Below, piece after piece: positions 41,566-51,345 of a DNA stretch of 64,000 nt. The stretch covers positions 434,001 through 498,000 of the forward strand of contig NZ_BMTT01000002.1 in NCBI RefSeq assembly GCF_014649815.1, read 5' to 3'. Made by a program: the position numbers and the translations under genes. Numbering within the stretch: the stretch's first letter is position 1; each line of letters starts with the position of its first letter. Origin of the DNA: Streptomyces mutabilis (GTDB lineage: Bacteria > Actinomycetota > Actinomycetes > Streptomycetales > Streptomycetaceae). The notes under the pieces were generated by a model. The model was not told the DNA's origin. It did not search any database and worked only from the letters and a program-made list of their open reading frames with translations.

Positions 41566-41610
41566 GTGTGGCGGCGCCAGGATTCGAACCTGGGAAGGCT
41601 GAGCCACACC
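41566..41610 (-). pseudogene. tRNA-Tyr 3'-half, probable integration-site remnant
   Basis: On the minus strand the sequence runs GGCTCAGCCTTCCCAGG, TTCGAATCCTGG, CGCCGCCA. This corresponds to the variable arm, T-arm and 3' acceptor strand of a Streptomyces-type tRNA-Tyr. A matching 5' half with a GTA anticodon is absent. Sequence upstream (gcaaaccccggcggt) does not form the missing arms. Integrases of SLP1-like elements recombine within the 3' half of tRNA-Tyr, and S. coelicolor SLP1 sits beside this yajQ neighbourhood as I remember it. I therefore read it as an att relic, not a working tRNA. Confidence 0.5.
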
Positions 41611-41849
41611 GCCGGGGTTTGCCGCCCTTCGAACCGCCTCTCGGCGGTGCTCCGTGGCAACGACGTAAACAATACCTGATGTGGAGGGGTGCTTCGCCAC
41701 CCGATTGATCGCCACCCGAAGGACGGCGGGTGGCTAGGCTTGTCCGGATGCGGCCGGGGACCTCTGCGGAGCTCGGCGGCCGTTGACGCACGCCGGTACG
41801 GAGCCGATACGCGGCCCGACACGCACCCAGATACAAGGAGCCACAGGAC

Positions 41850-42338
41850 ATGGCCGACTCCAGTTTCGACATCGTCTCGAAGGTCGAGCGGCAGGAGGTC
41901 GACAACGCCCTCAACCAGGCCGCCAAGGAGATCTCGCAGCGCTACGACTTCAAGGGCGTGGGCGCCTCGATCTCGTGGTCCGGGGAGAAGATCCTCATGG
42001 AGGCCAACTCCGAGGACCGGGTGAATGCCATTCTCGACGTCTTCCAGTCCAAGCTGATCAAGCGCGGCATCTCGCTGAAGGCTCTGGACGCGGGCGAGCC
42101 CCAGCTCTCCGGCAAGGAGTACAAGATCTTCGCGTCGATCCAGGAGGGCATCTCCCAGGACAACGCGAAGAAGGTGGCCAAGCTCATCCGTGACGAGGGC
42201 CCCAAGGGTGTGAAGGCCCAGGTGCAGGGTGACGAGCTGCGGGTCTCGTCCAAGAGCCGGGACGACCTGCAGACCGTGATCGCCCTGCTGAAGAACCAGG
42301 ACTTCGACTTCGCGCTTCAGTTCGTGAACTACCGGTGA
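41850..42338 (+). CDS. YajQ-family nucleotide-binding protein
   Basis: A 162-aa cytoplasmic protein of the YajQ family ([20 protein letters not shown]). It has two ferredoxin-like repeats; [16 protein letters not shown] and [25 protein letters not shown] are the nucleic-acid/nucleotide-facing strands. Members bind cyclic di-GMP in Xanthomonas, which has not been shown for actinobacteria as far as I know. AAGGAG lies 11 bases before the ATG. Full length, single gene. Confidence 0.95.
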   Translation: MADSSFDIVSKVERQEVDNALNQAAKEISQRYDFKGVGASISWSGEKILMEANSEDRVNAILDVFQSKLIKRGISLKALDAGEPQLSGKEYKIFASIQEGISQDNAKKVAKLIRDEGPKGVKAQVQGDELRVSSKSRDDLQTVIALLKNQDFDFALQFVNYR

Positions 42339-42417
42339 TCTGACGAGCGGTCGTAACGGGAGGGTCGGGTGCCGGCGGTGGGCCCGCCCTTCCGTATGCC
42401 CGCGTGTCCGGTCGGCG

Positions 42418-42684
42418 TCAGTCTCGTGAGTTGCCGAACAGGAGCCGGTAGGCGATCAGCAGCACCAGGGAACCGCCGATCGCAGCCGCCCACGTGGCTC
42501 CGTCGTAGAAGTCCTTGCTGACCGGGTGGTCCAGCCAGCGGGCCGATATCCAGCCGCCGATGAACGCGCCCGCGATGCCGATGAGGGTCGTGCCGACGAG
42601 CCCTCCCGGGTCGCGGCCCGGCAGCAGGAACTTGGCGATGGCCCCGGCCAACAGTCCCAGGATGATCCAGCTGATGACGGTCAT
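42418..42684 (-). CDS. GlsB/YeaQ/YmgE-family membrane protein
   Basis: An 88-aa protein with three hydrophobic helices and the family signature LAGAIAKFLLPGRDPGGLVGTTLIGIAGAFIGGW (shown in part). Members are stress-associated small membrane proteins of unknown mechanism. The ATG at 42684 starts directly on a hydrophobic segment. Convergent with yajQ. Confidence 0.92.
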   Translation of the reverse strand: MTVISWIILGLLAGAIAKFLLPGRDPGGLVGTTLIGIAGAFIGGWISARWLDHPVSKDFYDGATWAAAIGGSLVLLIAYRLLFGNSRD

Positions 42685-42893
42685 GCCCTGACCCTGCCCT
42701 TTCTCGCTGTGCCCGCGCCGGCCCGGTGCTGTGGGCTCGTCCTCCGCGCGCGATCGTGTCCTCTTGGTGGGAAGGACGTCCGGAGCGCGTCCGGTGGTTT
42801 CGGTGTTCGGTGGTCATGGGTTCATGGTGCGGGTCGCGACGGGCAGGCGGGCGGGCCTGTGGACAACTCCGCGCCTGTGGAGAACGGCGGCTC

Positions 42894-43310
42894 CTACCAG
42901 CCGGTCCGCTGTTTGGTGGCGGTGGCCGCGAACGGCTGGTCCGTCCGTACGATCTCGCGCCCCAGCGGGAGCAGAGAGACCGGGATCAGCTTGAAGTTGG
43001 CGATGCCGAGCGGGATGCCGATGATCGTGACGCACAGCGCGAGGCCGGTGACGATGTGGCCGATGGCGAGCCACCAGCCGGCGAGGACCAGCCACAGCGC
43101 GTTGCCGATGCAGGAAGGGGCTCCGGCGTCCCGGCGCTCGACCGCCGTGTACCCGAAGGGCCACAGGGCGTAGACGCCGATGCGAAATGCGGCTATGCCG
43201 AACGGGATGCCGATGATCGTGATGCAGAGCAGCACACCCGCGACCACGTAGGCGAGGAACAGCCAGAAGCCGCTGAGTACGAGCCAGACGACGTTGAGGA
43301 TGGTCTTCAC
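42894..43310 (-). CDS. YccF-domain membrane protein
   Basis: A 138-aa inner-membrane protein with two copies of the YccF repeat: [18 protein letters not shown] near residue 29 and [18 protein letters not shown] near residue 92, each flanked by hydrophobic helices and tryptophans. GTG start. Its first four bases overlap the htpX stop (GTGA), so translation is coupled to the HtpX protease, although the family function is unknown. Confidence 0.92.
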   Translation of the reverse strand: MKTILNVVWLVLSGFWLFLAYVVAGVLLCITIIGIPFGIAAFRIGVYALWPFGYTAVERRDAGAPSCIGNALWLVLAGWWLAIGHIVTGLALCVTIIGIPLGIANFKLIPVSLLPLGREIVRTDQPFAATATKQRTGW

Positions 43311-44170
43311 TGCTGACGACCTGCCATCTTCTCGAGTCGGGCGATTCGCTCCGCCATCGGCGGATGGGTGGAGAACATCTTCGAGAGGCCCTGCCCGGGG
43401 CGGAAAGGGTTCGCGATCATCATGTGGCTCGCGGTCTCGATCCGGGGCTCCGGGGGCAGCGGGAGCTGCTTGGTGCCGAGTTCGAGTTTGCGCAGGGCCG
43501 CGGCCAGGGCGATCGGGTCTCCGGTGAGCTGGGCGCCGGATGCGTCCGCCTCGTACTCCCTGGAACGGCTGATCGCCAGTTGGATGACGGCGGCGGCGAG
43601 CGGACCGAGGAGCATGATGAGGAGCATGCCCAGCAAACCGGGTCCGTCATCGTCGTTGGAGCGGCCGATCGGGATCAGCCAGGCGAAGTTGACCAGGAAC
43701 ATGATCACCGAGCCGAGGGCGCCGGCGACGGAGGAGATGAGGATGTCTCGGTTGTAGACGTGGCTGAGCTCGTGGCCGATGACGCCGCGCAGTTCGCGCT
43801 CGTCGAGCAGCCGCATGATGCCCTCGGTACAGCACACGGCCGCGTTGCGCGGGTTGCGGCCGGTCGCGAAGGCGTTCGGCGCCTCCGTCGGTGAGATGTA
43901 CAGGCGGGGCATGGGCTGGCGGGCCTGCGTGGAGAGCTCCCGCACCATGCGGTAGAGCACCGGGGCCTCGAACTCGCTGACCGGACGGGCTCGCATCGCG
44001 CGCAAAGCGAGCTTGTCGCTGTTCCAGTACGCGTACGCGTTCGTGCCCAGGGCGACGAGGACGGCGACGACGAGCCCCGCTCGGCCGAAGAAGCTGCCGA
44101 TGACGATGATGAGCGCGGACAGTCCCCCGAGGAGTACTGCGGTCCTGAGCCCGTTGTGCCGGCGGTGCAC
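43307..44170 (-). CDS. htpX: Membrane zinc metalloprotease HtpX
   Basis: Stress-related membrane protease of the M48 family, 287 aa. The active site is [11 protein letters not shown] (His133, Glu134, His137), and the third ligand is Glu in [11 protein letters not shown]. Helices lie at about residues 10-50 and 145-200. I choose the GTG at 44170 ([16 protein letters not shown]), which has GGAGGG six bases upstream and gives the usual length. An upstream extension reading to 44272 is not HtpX-like. It is coupled to the YccF gene. Confidence 0.95.
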   Translation of the reverse strand: MHRRHNGLRTAVLLGGLSALIIVIGSFFGRAGLVVAVLVALGTNAYAYWNSDKLALRAMRARPVSEFEAPVLYRMVRELSTQARQPMPRLYISPTEAPNAFATGRNPRNAAVCCTEGIMRLLDERELRGVIGHELSHVYNRDILISSVAGALGSVIMFLVNFAWLIPIGRSNDDDGPGLLGMLLIMLLGPLAAAVIQLAISRSREYEADASGAQLTGDPIALAAALRKLELGTKQLPLPPEPRIETASHMMIANPFRPGQGLSKMFSTHPPMAERIARLEKMAGRQQ

Positions 44171-44483
44171 GGTACGCCCTCCAAGTGGTGCAGCAGGGGA
44201 ACCCTTTGGCTTGCTGGTGTCGCTCGCTGTGGTTGCTTCTGGTCGCCGATGCCACCGGTGCCGTGGCATCACACCCAGTGGACCCTTCCGTACTGGTCAA
44301 CGCCAGGCGAGGGCGTCCAGTTCCCCGGCGCCCGCGGCGGCGCGCGTGGTCCGTACGGGTGACGGGTGTGGTCGCGGGTACGCGCGCGTGGAGGTCGGGT
44401 GCCCCACGCTCGCGCGGCAGCCGTCGACCGCTCGCGCGCGTGACGGCCGTCCACCGATCGCGCGCGGCCGGAGCGGCCGGTTC
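44171..44483. other. Spacer between htpX and nuoN
   Basis: About 310 bp. It holds the htpX promoter side and the 3' end of the nuo operon. Short CG-rich repeats (cgcgcg, tcgcgcgcg) are present near 44380-44465. No coding frame or clear terminator is visible. Confidence 0.45.
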
Positions 44484-46031
44484 TCAGAAGAGGCCGGTGT
44501 CGGCGAAGCGCAGGATCAGCTGGGGCGCGCCCGAGAGTGCGACGGCGGCGACCGCGGTCACGGTGATCGCGGCCGTGAGGGGGACGGGGAAGTGGTGTCC
44601 GGCGGCCCCTTGCTCGGGGGTCCGGAACAGCAGGGCCGTCCACTGGAGGTAGTAGAACAGCGCGATGACGACGTTGACCGCCATGACGACGGCCAGCCAG
44701 CCGAGCCCGGCGTCCACGGCCGCGGAGAACACGGTGACCTTGGCGAAGAGGCCGATGATGCCCGGCGGCAGTCCGGCGAGGCAGAGCAGGAAGAAGGCCA
44801 GGAGCAGGGCGGTGAGCGGGTTGGACGCGTACAGACCGCGGTAGTCGGCGACGCGGTTCCGGGCCCGCGTTCGGCCCACGAGCGCGGCGACCGCGAAGGC
44901 GCCGAGGTTCACCGCGGCGTACATGAGGGCGTAAGCGACGGTGGAGCCGATCGAGCGTTCCGGGTCGTCGGAGTACGCGGCGGCGGCGATCGGCACCAGG
45001 AGGTATCCGGCCTGCCCGACGGACGACCAGGCGAGCAGGCGTACCGCGCTGTACGCGCGCGTGGCCTGCTGGCGCAGGGCGCCGACGTTGCCGACGGTCA
45101 TGGTGAGTGCCGCCAGCGCCGCTAGGGCCGGTCCCCAGACGTCGGCGTAGGACGGGAGGGCGATGACCGTGACGAGGATAAGGCCGGAGAAGCCGACCGC
45201 CTTGCCGATGACGGACAGGTAGGCGGCGATCGGCAGGGGTGCGCCCACATAGGTGTCGGGCACCCAGAAGTGGAAGGGCACGGCGGCCGTTTTGAAGGCG
45301 AAGCCGACGAGGGTGAGGACGACGCCGGTCCGGGCGAGCGTGGTGAGCTGTCCGTCCACGGCCTGGATGCGTTCGGCCACCTGGGTGAGGTAGAGGGTGC
45401 CGGTGGAGGCGTACACGAAGCTGATGCCCATGAGGCTGACCGCGGTCGCGGTGACGGAGGACAGGAAGAACTTCAGGGCCGCTTCGGAGGACCGGCGGTC
45501 GCCCTGGCGCAGGCCCACGAGGGCGAATGCGGGCAGGGAGGCGACTTCCAGGGCGACGATGAGGGTCGCGAGGTCGCGGGAGGCGGGCAGGAGGGCGGCG
45601 CCGGCCGCGGAGGAGAGCAGCAGGAACCAGAACTCGCCCTCGGGGAGTCCGCGGTCGGCGTCCTTCACGGCGGTGACCGAGAGCAGGGCGGTCACCAGGG
45701 CGCCGCCGAGCACCAGGAACTGGATGGCGAGGGTGAAGGTGTCCGCGGTGTAGCTACAGACATCGACGTCGCCGGTCAGGCAGAACGTCGAGCGGTCGCC
45801 GTTCACCAGGGGCAGCAGCATCAGCGCGGAGGCGGCGAGTCCGGCGACCGAGATCCAGCCGAGCAGGGATTTGCGGGCGTCCTTGACGAACAGGTCGGTG
45901 ACGAGGACGACGAGTCCGACGACCGCCGTGATGGTGGGCGGCGCGATGGCGAGCCAGTCGACGGACTGGACCAGGTTCTGGGCCAGTGGCTGCGACGCGG
46001 CCTCGGCGAGCGGCTGGGCCGGGGAGCTCAT
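44484..46031 (-). CDS. nuoN: NADH-quinone oxidoreductase subunit N (second copy type)
   Basis: Antiporter-like membrane subunit of the complex I proton-pumping arm, 515 aa. The family Glu is in LEVASLPAFALVGL and the channel Lys in FKTAAVPFHFWVPDTY. The start is the ATG at 46031 with AGGAGG six bases upstream; it overlaps the nuoM stop by 4 bp (ATGA-type). The N-terminus has an extra cytosolic 25 residues rich in Ala and Gln. It is the last gene of the operon. Confidence 0.95.
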   Translation of the reverse strand: MSSPAQPLAEAASQPLAQNLVQSVDWLAIAPPTITAVVGLVVLVTDLFVKDARKSLLGWISVAGLAASALMLLPLVNGDRSTFCLTGDVDVCSYTADTFTLAIQFLVLGGALVTALLSVTAVKDADRGLPEGEFWFLLLSSAAGAALLPASRDLATLIVALEVASLPAFALVGLRQGDRRSSEAALKFFLSSVTATAVSLMGISFVYASTGTLYLTQVAERIQAVDGQLTTLARTGVVLTLVGFAFKTAAVPFHFWVPDTYVGAPLPIAAYLSVIGKAVGFSGLILVTVIALPSYADVWGPALAALAALTMTVGNVGALRQQATRAYSAVRLLAWSSVGQAGYLLVPIAAAAYSDDPERSIGSTVAYALMYAAVNLGAFAVAALVGRTRARNRVADYRGLYASNPLTALLLAFFLLCLAGLPPGIIGLFAKVTVFSAAVDAGLGWLAVVMAVNVVIALFYYLQWTALLFRTPEQGAAGHHFPVPLTAAITVTAVAAVALSGAPQLILRFADTGLF

Positions 46032-47602
46032 CGGGTGCCTCCTGAGAGGAGCTGCTGCACGGCCGGGTCGGTCAGCCCGAGAAGGGTCTTGGGCCACAGT
46101 CCGGCGAGGACGGTGAGGGCGACGAGCGGTGTCCAGGCGGCGAACTCGTAGGTGCGTACGTCGGTGAGCTTCGGGGCTTCGCGCGGTACGGCGCCCATGC
46201 AGACGCGGCGGACCACGATCAGCATGTACGCGGCGGTCAGCAGCGTGCCGAACGCGGCGATCGCCATGAAGGTGAGGAAGGCGGGGCGGCTGAGGTCGTC
46301 GTGCGGGTCGAAGGCGCCGAACAGGGCCAGCATCTCGCCCCAGAACCCGGCCAGACCCGGCAGGCCGAGGGAGGCGACAGCGGCGAAGGCGAGGAGGCCG
46401 CCGAGGCGCGGTGCCTTGCCGTAGAGGGCGGCGCCGGTCTCCTCCGCGAGGGTGTCGAGGTCGGTGGTGCCCGTGCGGTCCTTTAGGGCGCCGACGATGA
46501 AGAAGAGCAGGCCGGTGATGAGCCCGTGGGCGATGTTGGCGAACAGGGCGCCGTTCACGCCGGTCGGGGTCATGGTGGCGATGCCGAGCAGGACGAAGCC
46601 CATGTGGCCGACGGAGGAGTAGGCGATGAGGCGCTTGAGGTCGCCTTTCGCGCCCTTCTTGGCGAGGGCCAGGCAGGCCAGGGAGCCGTAGATGATGCCG
46701 ACGACCGCGAAGGCGGCGAGGTACGGCGCGAACGTGTGGAAGCCGTCCGGAGCGGCCGGGAGGAGGATACGGACGAAACCGTACGTACCCATCTTCAGCA
46801 GGACGCCGGCCAGCAGGACCGAGCCGACGGTCGGGGCGGCGGTGTGGGCGTCGGGCAGCCAGCTGTGCAGCGGCCACATCGGGGTCTTGACCGCGAGCCC
46901 GATCCCGATCGCCAATACGGCGATGACCTGCACGGAGGTGGTCAGCGACCGGCCGTTGTCAGTGGCGAGTGCCACCATGTCGAAGGTGCCCGCCGTGATT
47001 CCGATCAGAAGCAGGCCGAGCAGCATGACGACGGAGCCGAGGAGGGTGTAGAGGATGAACTTCCATGCCGCCCCGGCCCGTCCCTCGCCGCCCCAGCGGG
47101 CGATGAGGAAGTACATCGGGATGAGGACCATCTCGAAGGCGAGGAAGAACAGGATCAGGTCGAGGACGGCGAAGGTCGCGAGGGTGCCGGACTCGAGGAC
47201 GAGCAGCAGTGCGACGAACGCCTTCGGGCTCGGGCCCGACGGCATCTTGAAGTACGAGTAGAGCGCGCAGAGGAAGGTCAGCAGCGCGGTCAGGACCAGC
47301 AGGGGGAGGGAGATGCCGTCGATGCCGAGGTGGATGCGCACGTCGAGTGCGGGGATCCAGCTGATGTCCGTGCCGGCCTGCATCTTCGACGGATGGTCGT
47401 GGTCGAACCCGAGCGCGAGGACGATCACGGCGGCGAGGACGGCACCGGTGACGGTGACGCCGTGCCGCAGGACGGCCCGGTCGGGGGACTTCCCCTTCAG
47501 CCCGGGCGGGGCCGGCAGGAGAGCGGCGGCGGCGCCGATGAGCGGGCCGACGACGGCCAATGCCAGAAGGAACTGCATCACGGACTCGTTGATATCGATC
47601 AC
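46028..47602 (-). CDS. nuoM: NADH-quinone oxidoreductase subunit M
   Basis: Antiporter-like subunit, 524 aa, GTG start (MIDINESVMQFLLALAVVGP). The conserved helix-5 Glu is in LAFEMVLIPMYFLIARWGG. The helix-7 Lys is in GLAVKTPMWPLHSWLPDAHT, and a further Lys is in GVLLKMGTYGFVRI. It lies 6 bp after nuoL and overlaps nuoN by 4 bp. All the pumping residues that can be judged from sequence are kept, so the arm should translocate protons. Confidence 0.95.
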   Translation of the reverse strand: MIDINESVMQFLLALAVVGPLIGAAAALLPAPPGLKGKSPDRAVLRHGVTVTGAVLAAVIVLALGFDHDHPSKMQAGTDISWIPALDVRIHLGIDGISLPLLVLTALLTFLCALYSYFKMPSGPSPKAFVALLLVLESGTLATFAVLDLILFFLAFEMVLIPMYFLIARWGGEGRAGAAWKFILYTLLGSVVMLLGLLLIGITAGTFDMVALATDNGRSLTTSVQVIAVLAIGIGLAVKTPMWPLHSWLPDAHTAAPTVGSVLLAGVLLKMGTYGFVRILLPAAPDGFHTFAPYLAAFAVVGIIYGSLACLALAKKGAKGDLKRLIAYSSVGHMGFVLLGIATMTPTGVNGALFANIAHGLITGLLFFIVGALKDRTGTTDLDTLAEETGAALYGKAPRLGGLLAFAAVASLGLPGLAGFWGEMLALFGAFDPHDDLSRPAFLTFMAIAAFGTLLTAAYMLIVVRRVCMGAVPREAPKLTDVRTYEFAAWTPLVALTVLAGLWPKTLLGLTDPAVQQLLSGGTR

Positions 47603-47608
47603 GCCTGC

Positions 47609-49603
47609 TCACGCTCCCGTGGCGACGAGGACGGCGGCGACCGCGAGGACGACGGTGCCGGCGAGCAGCGCGCTCACATAGGTCTGCACATTGCCGGTCT
47701 GGGCACGGCGTACGGCGGTCCCGAGCACACGCGGCAGCGTGCCCGCCCCCCGTACGTAGGTGTCGACGACCTCTCGGTCGAGGAACCGCACGAGACTCGC
47801 GCCGGCCCGGACCGGGCGGACGAAGAGGGTTGTGTACACCGCGTCCAGGTGGAAGCCGACGGCCGCGTGCCGGTGCAGCGGGCCCAGCAGGAGCCGTCCG
47901 GGGTCCGACGGGTCGGGGGCGTGGGCGATGTCTCCGTAAGCCGGTGTGTGGCTGGCGATGGCCTCGGCCTCCACGAGCGCGGCGTCGCCCTCCGGGTGGG
48001 CCGCGACAGCGCCCAGGGGGAGGCGGGCCGCGCGCGCCGTGGTGTGACGCCATGCGCCGTAGGTGACGATGCCGCCGACCAGGGCCACGCCCGTGCCGAG
48101 CACGGAGGTGGTGAGGGTCGGGGTGAGGTCGTGGCCGTCGAACCAGTCGGGGAGCAGACGGAAGGCGAGGCCGCCGAGAGCGAGTGACGGGACAGCGAGC
48201 AGCCAGAGCACGGCATTCATGACCACCGGCTGTCGGCCGTGGTCGGGCGCCTCGGCGCCCCGCCCGCGGAAGGCCAGCAGCCACAGGCGCGTCGCGTACG
48301 CGGCGGTGAGCAGGGCGGTGACCAGGCCGGCGAGGAGGACGGTCCAGCCTGCGGCGCCGGGAGCGTTCCCGGTGTGGCCGGTGGCGACGTGCTCCGCGAC
48401 GACGAGGACGGACTCCTTGGAGAAGAAGCCGCTGAAGGGCGGGATCGCGGCGAGGGCGAGCAGCGCCACGGTCATCGTCCAGTAGGCGTCCGGGACGCGG
48501 TCCCGCAGGCCCCGCATGCGGGACATGGCGGCCAGTGAGTTGGTGCCGGCGGCGTGGATGATCACGCCGGCGGCGAGGAACAGCAGCGCCTTGAAGGCGC
48601 CGTGGGTGAGGAGGTGGAAGACGGCGGCCCCGCGGTCGCCGGTGGCGAGGGCGCCGGTCATGTAGCCGAGCTGGCCGATGGTCGAGTAGGCGAGGACGCG
48701 TTTGATGTCGTCCTGGGCGAGTGCGGCGAGCGCCGAGCCGAGCATCGTGACGGCGGCCATGACGGCGAGGACGACCATTGCGGCCCGTGAGGCCTGGAAG
48801 AACGGAAGGAGCCGGGCGATGAAGTAGACACCGGCGGCGACCATCGTCGCGGCGTGGATGAGCGCGGAGACGGGCGTCGGGCCCGCCATCGCGTCGGGAA
48901 GCCAGGTGTGCAGCGGGAACTGCGCCGACTTGCCCGCCACACCGGCCAGGAGCAGCAGGGCGATCAGCGTCGGGTGTTCGAGCGAGCCGCTCGCGACCGC
49001 GCCGAGGATCTTGGTGATGCGGAATGAGCCTGCCTCGGTGGCCAGCGCCAGCAGTCCGATGAGGAAGGGGACGTCACCGAGCTTGGTCACCAGGAAGGCC
49101 TTGAGGGAGGCGGCACGGGCCTCCGAGGTCTCCCAGTAGTGGCCGACCAGGAAGTACGAGCAGATGCCCATGATCTCCCAGCCGACCAGCAGCACCATCA
49201 GGTCGCCCGAGTAGACGACGAGGAACATGGCGGAGGTGAAGAGGGAGACGAGAGCGGCGTACGAGGGGTAGCGCGGGTCGTCGCGCAGGTAGCCCGTCGA
49301 GTAGATCTGCACGCAGGTGGCGACGCAGCCGACCAGGACGGCGACCAGGGCCGCGAAGCCGTCGATGTGCAGGGCGAGTTCGACGGGGACCGAACCGGTG
49401 GGCGTCAGCTCGGTGACGGCGTCGACGGCACGGCCGCCGCCCTGACGGGCCGCCACCGGTACGGCGAGTACGAGCGCCGCCAGGGTCGGCAGGACGGCGA
49501 GCGGGCGGGCGAAGCCGGGTGCCGAGCGGCCCAGCAGCAGTCCGGCGGCTGCCCCGAGGAACGGGAGGACGGGGACGAGTACGGCGAGGGTGGTCGTGGT
49601 CAC
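47609..49603 (-). CDS. nuoL: NADH-quinone oxidoreductase subunit L
   Basis: Distal antiporter-like subunit, 664 aa, with the long C-terminal lateral helix region. Conserved Glu is in [17 protein letters not shown], and Lys is in [20 protein letters not shown]. The [15 protein letters not shown] segment carries another essential Lys. GTG start, overlapping the nuoK stop by 4 bp (GTGA). The segment between about residues 520 and 590 is Ala/His/Asp-rich and not hydrophobic, and links the pump core to the final helix. Confidence 0.95.
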   Translation of the reverse strand: MTTTTLAVLVPVLPFLGAAAGLLLGRSAPGFARPLAVLPTLAALVLAVPVAARQGGGRAVDAVTELTPTGSVPVELALHIDGFAALVAVLVGCVATCVQIYSTGYLRDDPRYPSYAALVSLFTSAMFLVVYSGDLMVLLVGWEIMGICSYFLVGHYWETSEARAASLKAFLVTKLGDVPFLIGLLALATEAGSFRITKILGAVASGSLEHPTLIALLLLAGVAGKSAQFPLHTWLPDAMAGPTPVSALIHAATMVAAGVYFIARLLPFFQASRAAMVVLAVMAAVTMLGSALAALAQDDIKRVLAYSTIGQLGYMTGALATGDRGAAVFHLLTHGAFKALLFLAAGVIIHAAGTNSLAAMSRMRGLRDRVPDAYWTMTVALLALAAIPPFSGFFSKESVLVVAEHVATGHTGNAPGAAGWTVLLAGLVTALLTAAYATRLWLLAFRGRGAEAPDHGRQPVVMNAVLWLLAVPSLALGGLAFRLLPDWFDGHDLTPTLTTSVLGTGVALVGGIVTYGAWRHTTARAARLPLGAVAAHPEGDAALVEAEAIASHTPAYGDIAHAPDPSDPGRLLLGPLHRHAAVGFHLDAVYTTLFVRPVRAGASLVRFLDREVVDTYVRGAGTLPRVLGTAVRRAQTGNVQTYVSALLAGTVVLAVAAVLVATGA

Positions 49604-49992
49604 GCGGTGGCCTCAGCCTTCTCGGCGGCCGGTCCGGTCGCGGAGGCGCCGGTGCCGGGGTCCTCGCCGTCGGGGCCCTCGGCGGTGTCGCGGAGCTTGT
49701 CGATGTCCGAGGTGCCGCGGTTGCGGTGGACGGCGAGCACGATCGCCAGACCGATGCCGATCTCGGCGGCCGCGATGGCGATGGTGAACAGGGTCAGGGC
49801 CTGGCCGGAGTGCAGGGTCTCCTCGGCTGCTTTGCTGAGCCAGACGTCGAAGGCGACCAGGTTGAGGTTGACGGCGTTGAGCATCAGCTCGACCGACATC
49901 AGAACGAGGATCGCGTTGCGGCGGGCGAGGACGCCGTACAGGCCCGTGCAGAACAGGAGGACGGAGAGAACGGCTGGATAGGCGAGGTGCAT
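49600..49992 (-). CDS. nuoK: NADH-quinone oxidoreductase subunit K
   Basis: Mrp-related small membrane subunit, 130 aa. Both essential glutamates are present: in [19 protein letters not shown] and in [19 protein letters not shown]. Three helices are followed by a 30-residue Glu/Gly/Ala-rich cytosolic tail longer than in E. coli. The ATG at 49992 overlaps the nuoJ stop by one base (TGATG) and the end overlaps nuoL. Confidence 0.95.
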   Translation of the reverse strand: MHLAYPAVLSVLLFCTGLYGVLARRNAILVLMSVELMLNAVNLNLVAFDVWLSKAAEETLHSGQALTLFTIAIAAAEIGIGLAIVLAVHRNRGTSDIDKLRDTAEGPDGEDPGTGASATGPAAEKAEATA

Positions 49993-50636
49993 CAGCGGAC
50001 ACCGTCCTTGCCGGAACCGTTCGGACCGGTCGGCCGACCGGCTTCGGTCACGTGGTTCGCCTTGGCTCTGCGGGAGAGGACGATGGCGCCGACCAGGGCG
50101 GCGAGGAGGAGGACCGAGAGGGCTTCGAAGGGCAGGACCCAGTTCTGGAACAGGCTCGCTCCGGTGACGGCGGTGGAGCCGGCGGCCGGGCCGTCCAGGT
50201 CGATCCAGGTCGTGCGGAAGGCGTCGACGACGACCCACACCAGGGCCGCGGCCGCGGCCACGGCCACGGTGAGGGCGGCCCAGCGGTTGCCGGAGTCGGC
50301 GTCCGGGGAGCGGCCGATGGGGGCTCTGGTGAGCATCAGGCCGAAGAGGATGAGGACGACGACGGCACCGACGTAGATGAGGACCTGTACCCAGGCGATG
50401 AACTCGGCGGTGAGGAGGAGGTACTCGACGGCGAGGCCCCCGAGGGCCACCACCAGCCACAGGGCTGCGTGGACCAGCTGCCGGGTGGTGACGGTGACGA
50501 CGGCGGCGCCGAAGGTGACCAGGCCGACGAGGAGGAATGCGACCTCGACGCCGGTCGGGGAGAGGAAGCCTTGCGATTCGGCGGCCGCGGTCGTGGAGTC
50601 CGCGGCGAGGTGACCGAGGGTCGCTGCGGAGGTCAT
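49992..50636 (-). CDS. nuoJ: NADH-quinone oxidoreductase subunit J
   Basis: Membrane subunit with five helices expected, 214 aa. The conserved third helix reads [29 protein letters not shown], shown here only in part, and ends with the Met before the loop. The ATG at 50636 ([14 protein letters not shown]) overlaps the nuoI stop by 3 bp. Two cytosolic segments are rich in Gly and Asp. Confidence 0.94.
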   Translation of the reverse strand: MTSAATLGHLAADSTTAAAESQGFLSPTGVEVAFLLVGLVTFGAAVVTVTTRQLVHAALWLVVALGGLAVEYLLLTAEFIAWVQVLIYVGAVVVLILFGLMLTRAPIGRSPDADSGNRWAALTVAVAAAAALVWVVVDAFRTTWIDLDGPAAGSTAVTGASLFQNWVLPFEALSVLLLAALVGAIVLSRRAKANHVTEAGRPTGPNGSGKDGVR

Positions 50637-51343
50637 TCCCGGCCCTCCTGTTCCGGTCGGTCCGGCTTCGGGCTCGGGTACGGCTGGTTCCGATCCGGCC
50701 TCGGGTGGTCCGTGCGCGGCTGGTCCGTCTGCTGCTTGGAGTCGCCCATCGGGCGGGTGGGCCGTTCCGCTGCGCGGGCCTGTTCGTCGGCGTGCCGCTC
50801 GGTGGCCTGGGCCACCTCCTGCCGGGCCGCCATCTTGTCGGCGGTCTTGCGGGCTGCGGTGAGTTCCTTCGGCTCCTCCGCGCCGGGATCGAGGGCGGGC
50901 GGCGCCGGCACCGTCCACATCCACTCGCGGAGCTTGTCGCGTTCGTGGGTGAGGTCGCGGATGTCGGTCTCGGAGTACTCGAACTCCGGGGACCAGAACA
51001 GGGCGTCGAAAGGACAGACCTCGATGCAGATGCCGCAGTACATGCACAGGGAGAAGTCGATGGCGAAGCGGTCGAGGACGTTGCGGCTGCGGTCGCGCCC
51101 GCCCGGGGTCGCCGCCGGGACCGTCTCCTTGTGGGAGTCGATGTAGATGCACCAGTCCGGGCATTCGCGGGCGCACAGCATGCAGACCGTGCAGTTCTCC
51201 TCGAACAGGCCGATCACGCCGCGTGTGCGGGGCGGGAGCTCGGGCTGGGCGTCCGGGTACTGCTCGGTGACGGTCTTCTTCGTCATCGTGCGGAGGGTGA
51301 CGGCCAGGCCCTTGGCCAGACCGGAGCCGGGGATGGGGGGCAT
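50633..51343 (-). CDS. nuoI: NADH-quinone oxidoreductase subunit I with long C-terminal tail
   Basis: Electron-carrying 8Fe ferredoxin subunit, 236 aa. Cluster motifs are [12 protein letters not shown] (Cys51, 54, 57, 61) and [12 protein letters not shown] (Cys100, 103, 106, 110). The N-terminal amphipathic helix ([15 protein letters not shown]) binds the membrane arm. After residue 150 the protein continues with about 85 charged, Pro/Asp/Arg/Gln-rich residues ending in [11 protein letters not shown], which the E. coli protein lacks. It starts 2 bp after the nuoH stop. The tail might dock a partner in place of NuoG or NuoD (speculative). Confidence 0.94.
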   Translation of the reverse strand: MPPIPGSGLAKGLAVTLRTMTKKTVTEQYPDAQPELPPRTRGVIGLFEENCTVCMLCARECPDWCIYIDSHKETVPAATPGGRDRSRNVLDRFAIDFSLCMYCGICIEVCPFDALFWSPEFEYSETDIRDLTHERDKLREWMWTVPAPPALDPGAEEPKELTAARKTADKMAARQEVAQATERHADEQARAAERPTRPMGDSKQQTDQPRTDHPRPDRNQPYPSPKPDRPEQEGRE

Positions 51344-51345
51344 GG

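Noticed and set aside
41566-41650. A complete tRNA gene on the minus strand
   Set aside because: The T-arm and 3' acceptor are convincing, but no D-arm, anticodon arm or matching 5' acceptor can be paired in the upstream sequence.
44484-46877. A 797-codon frame extending nuoN into nuoM
   Set aside because: The ribosome site and the ATG at 46031 mark the NuoN start; the extra N-terminal sequence is nuoM in another frame.
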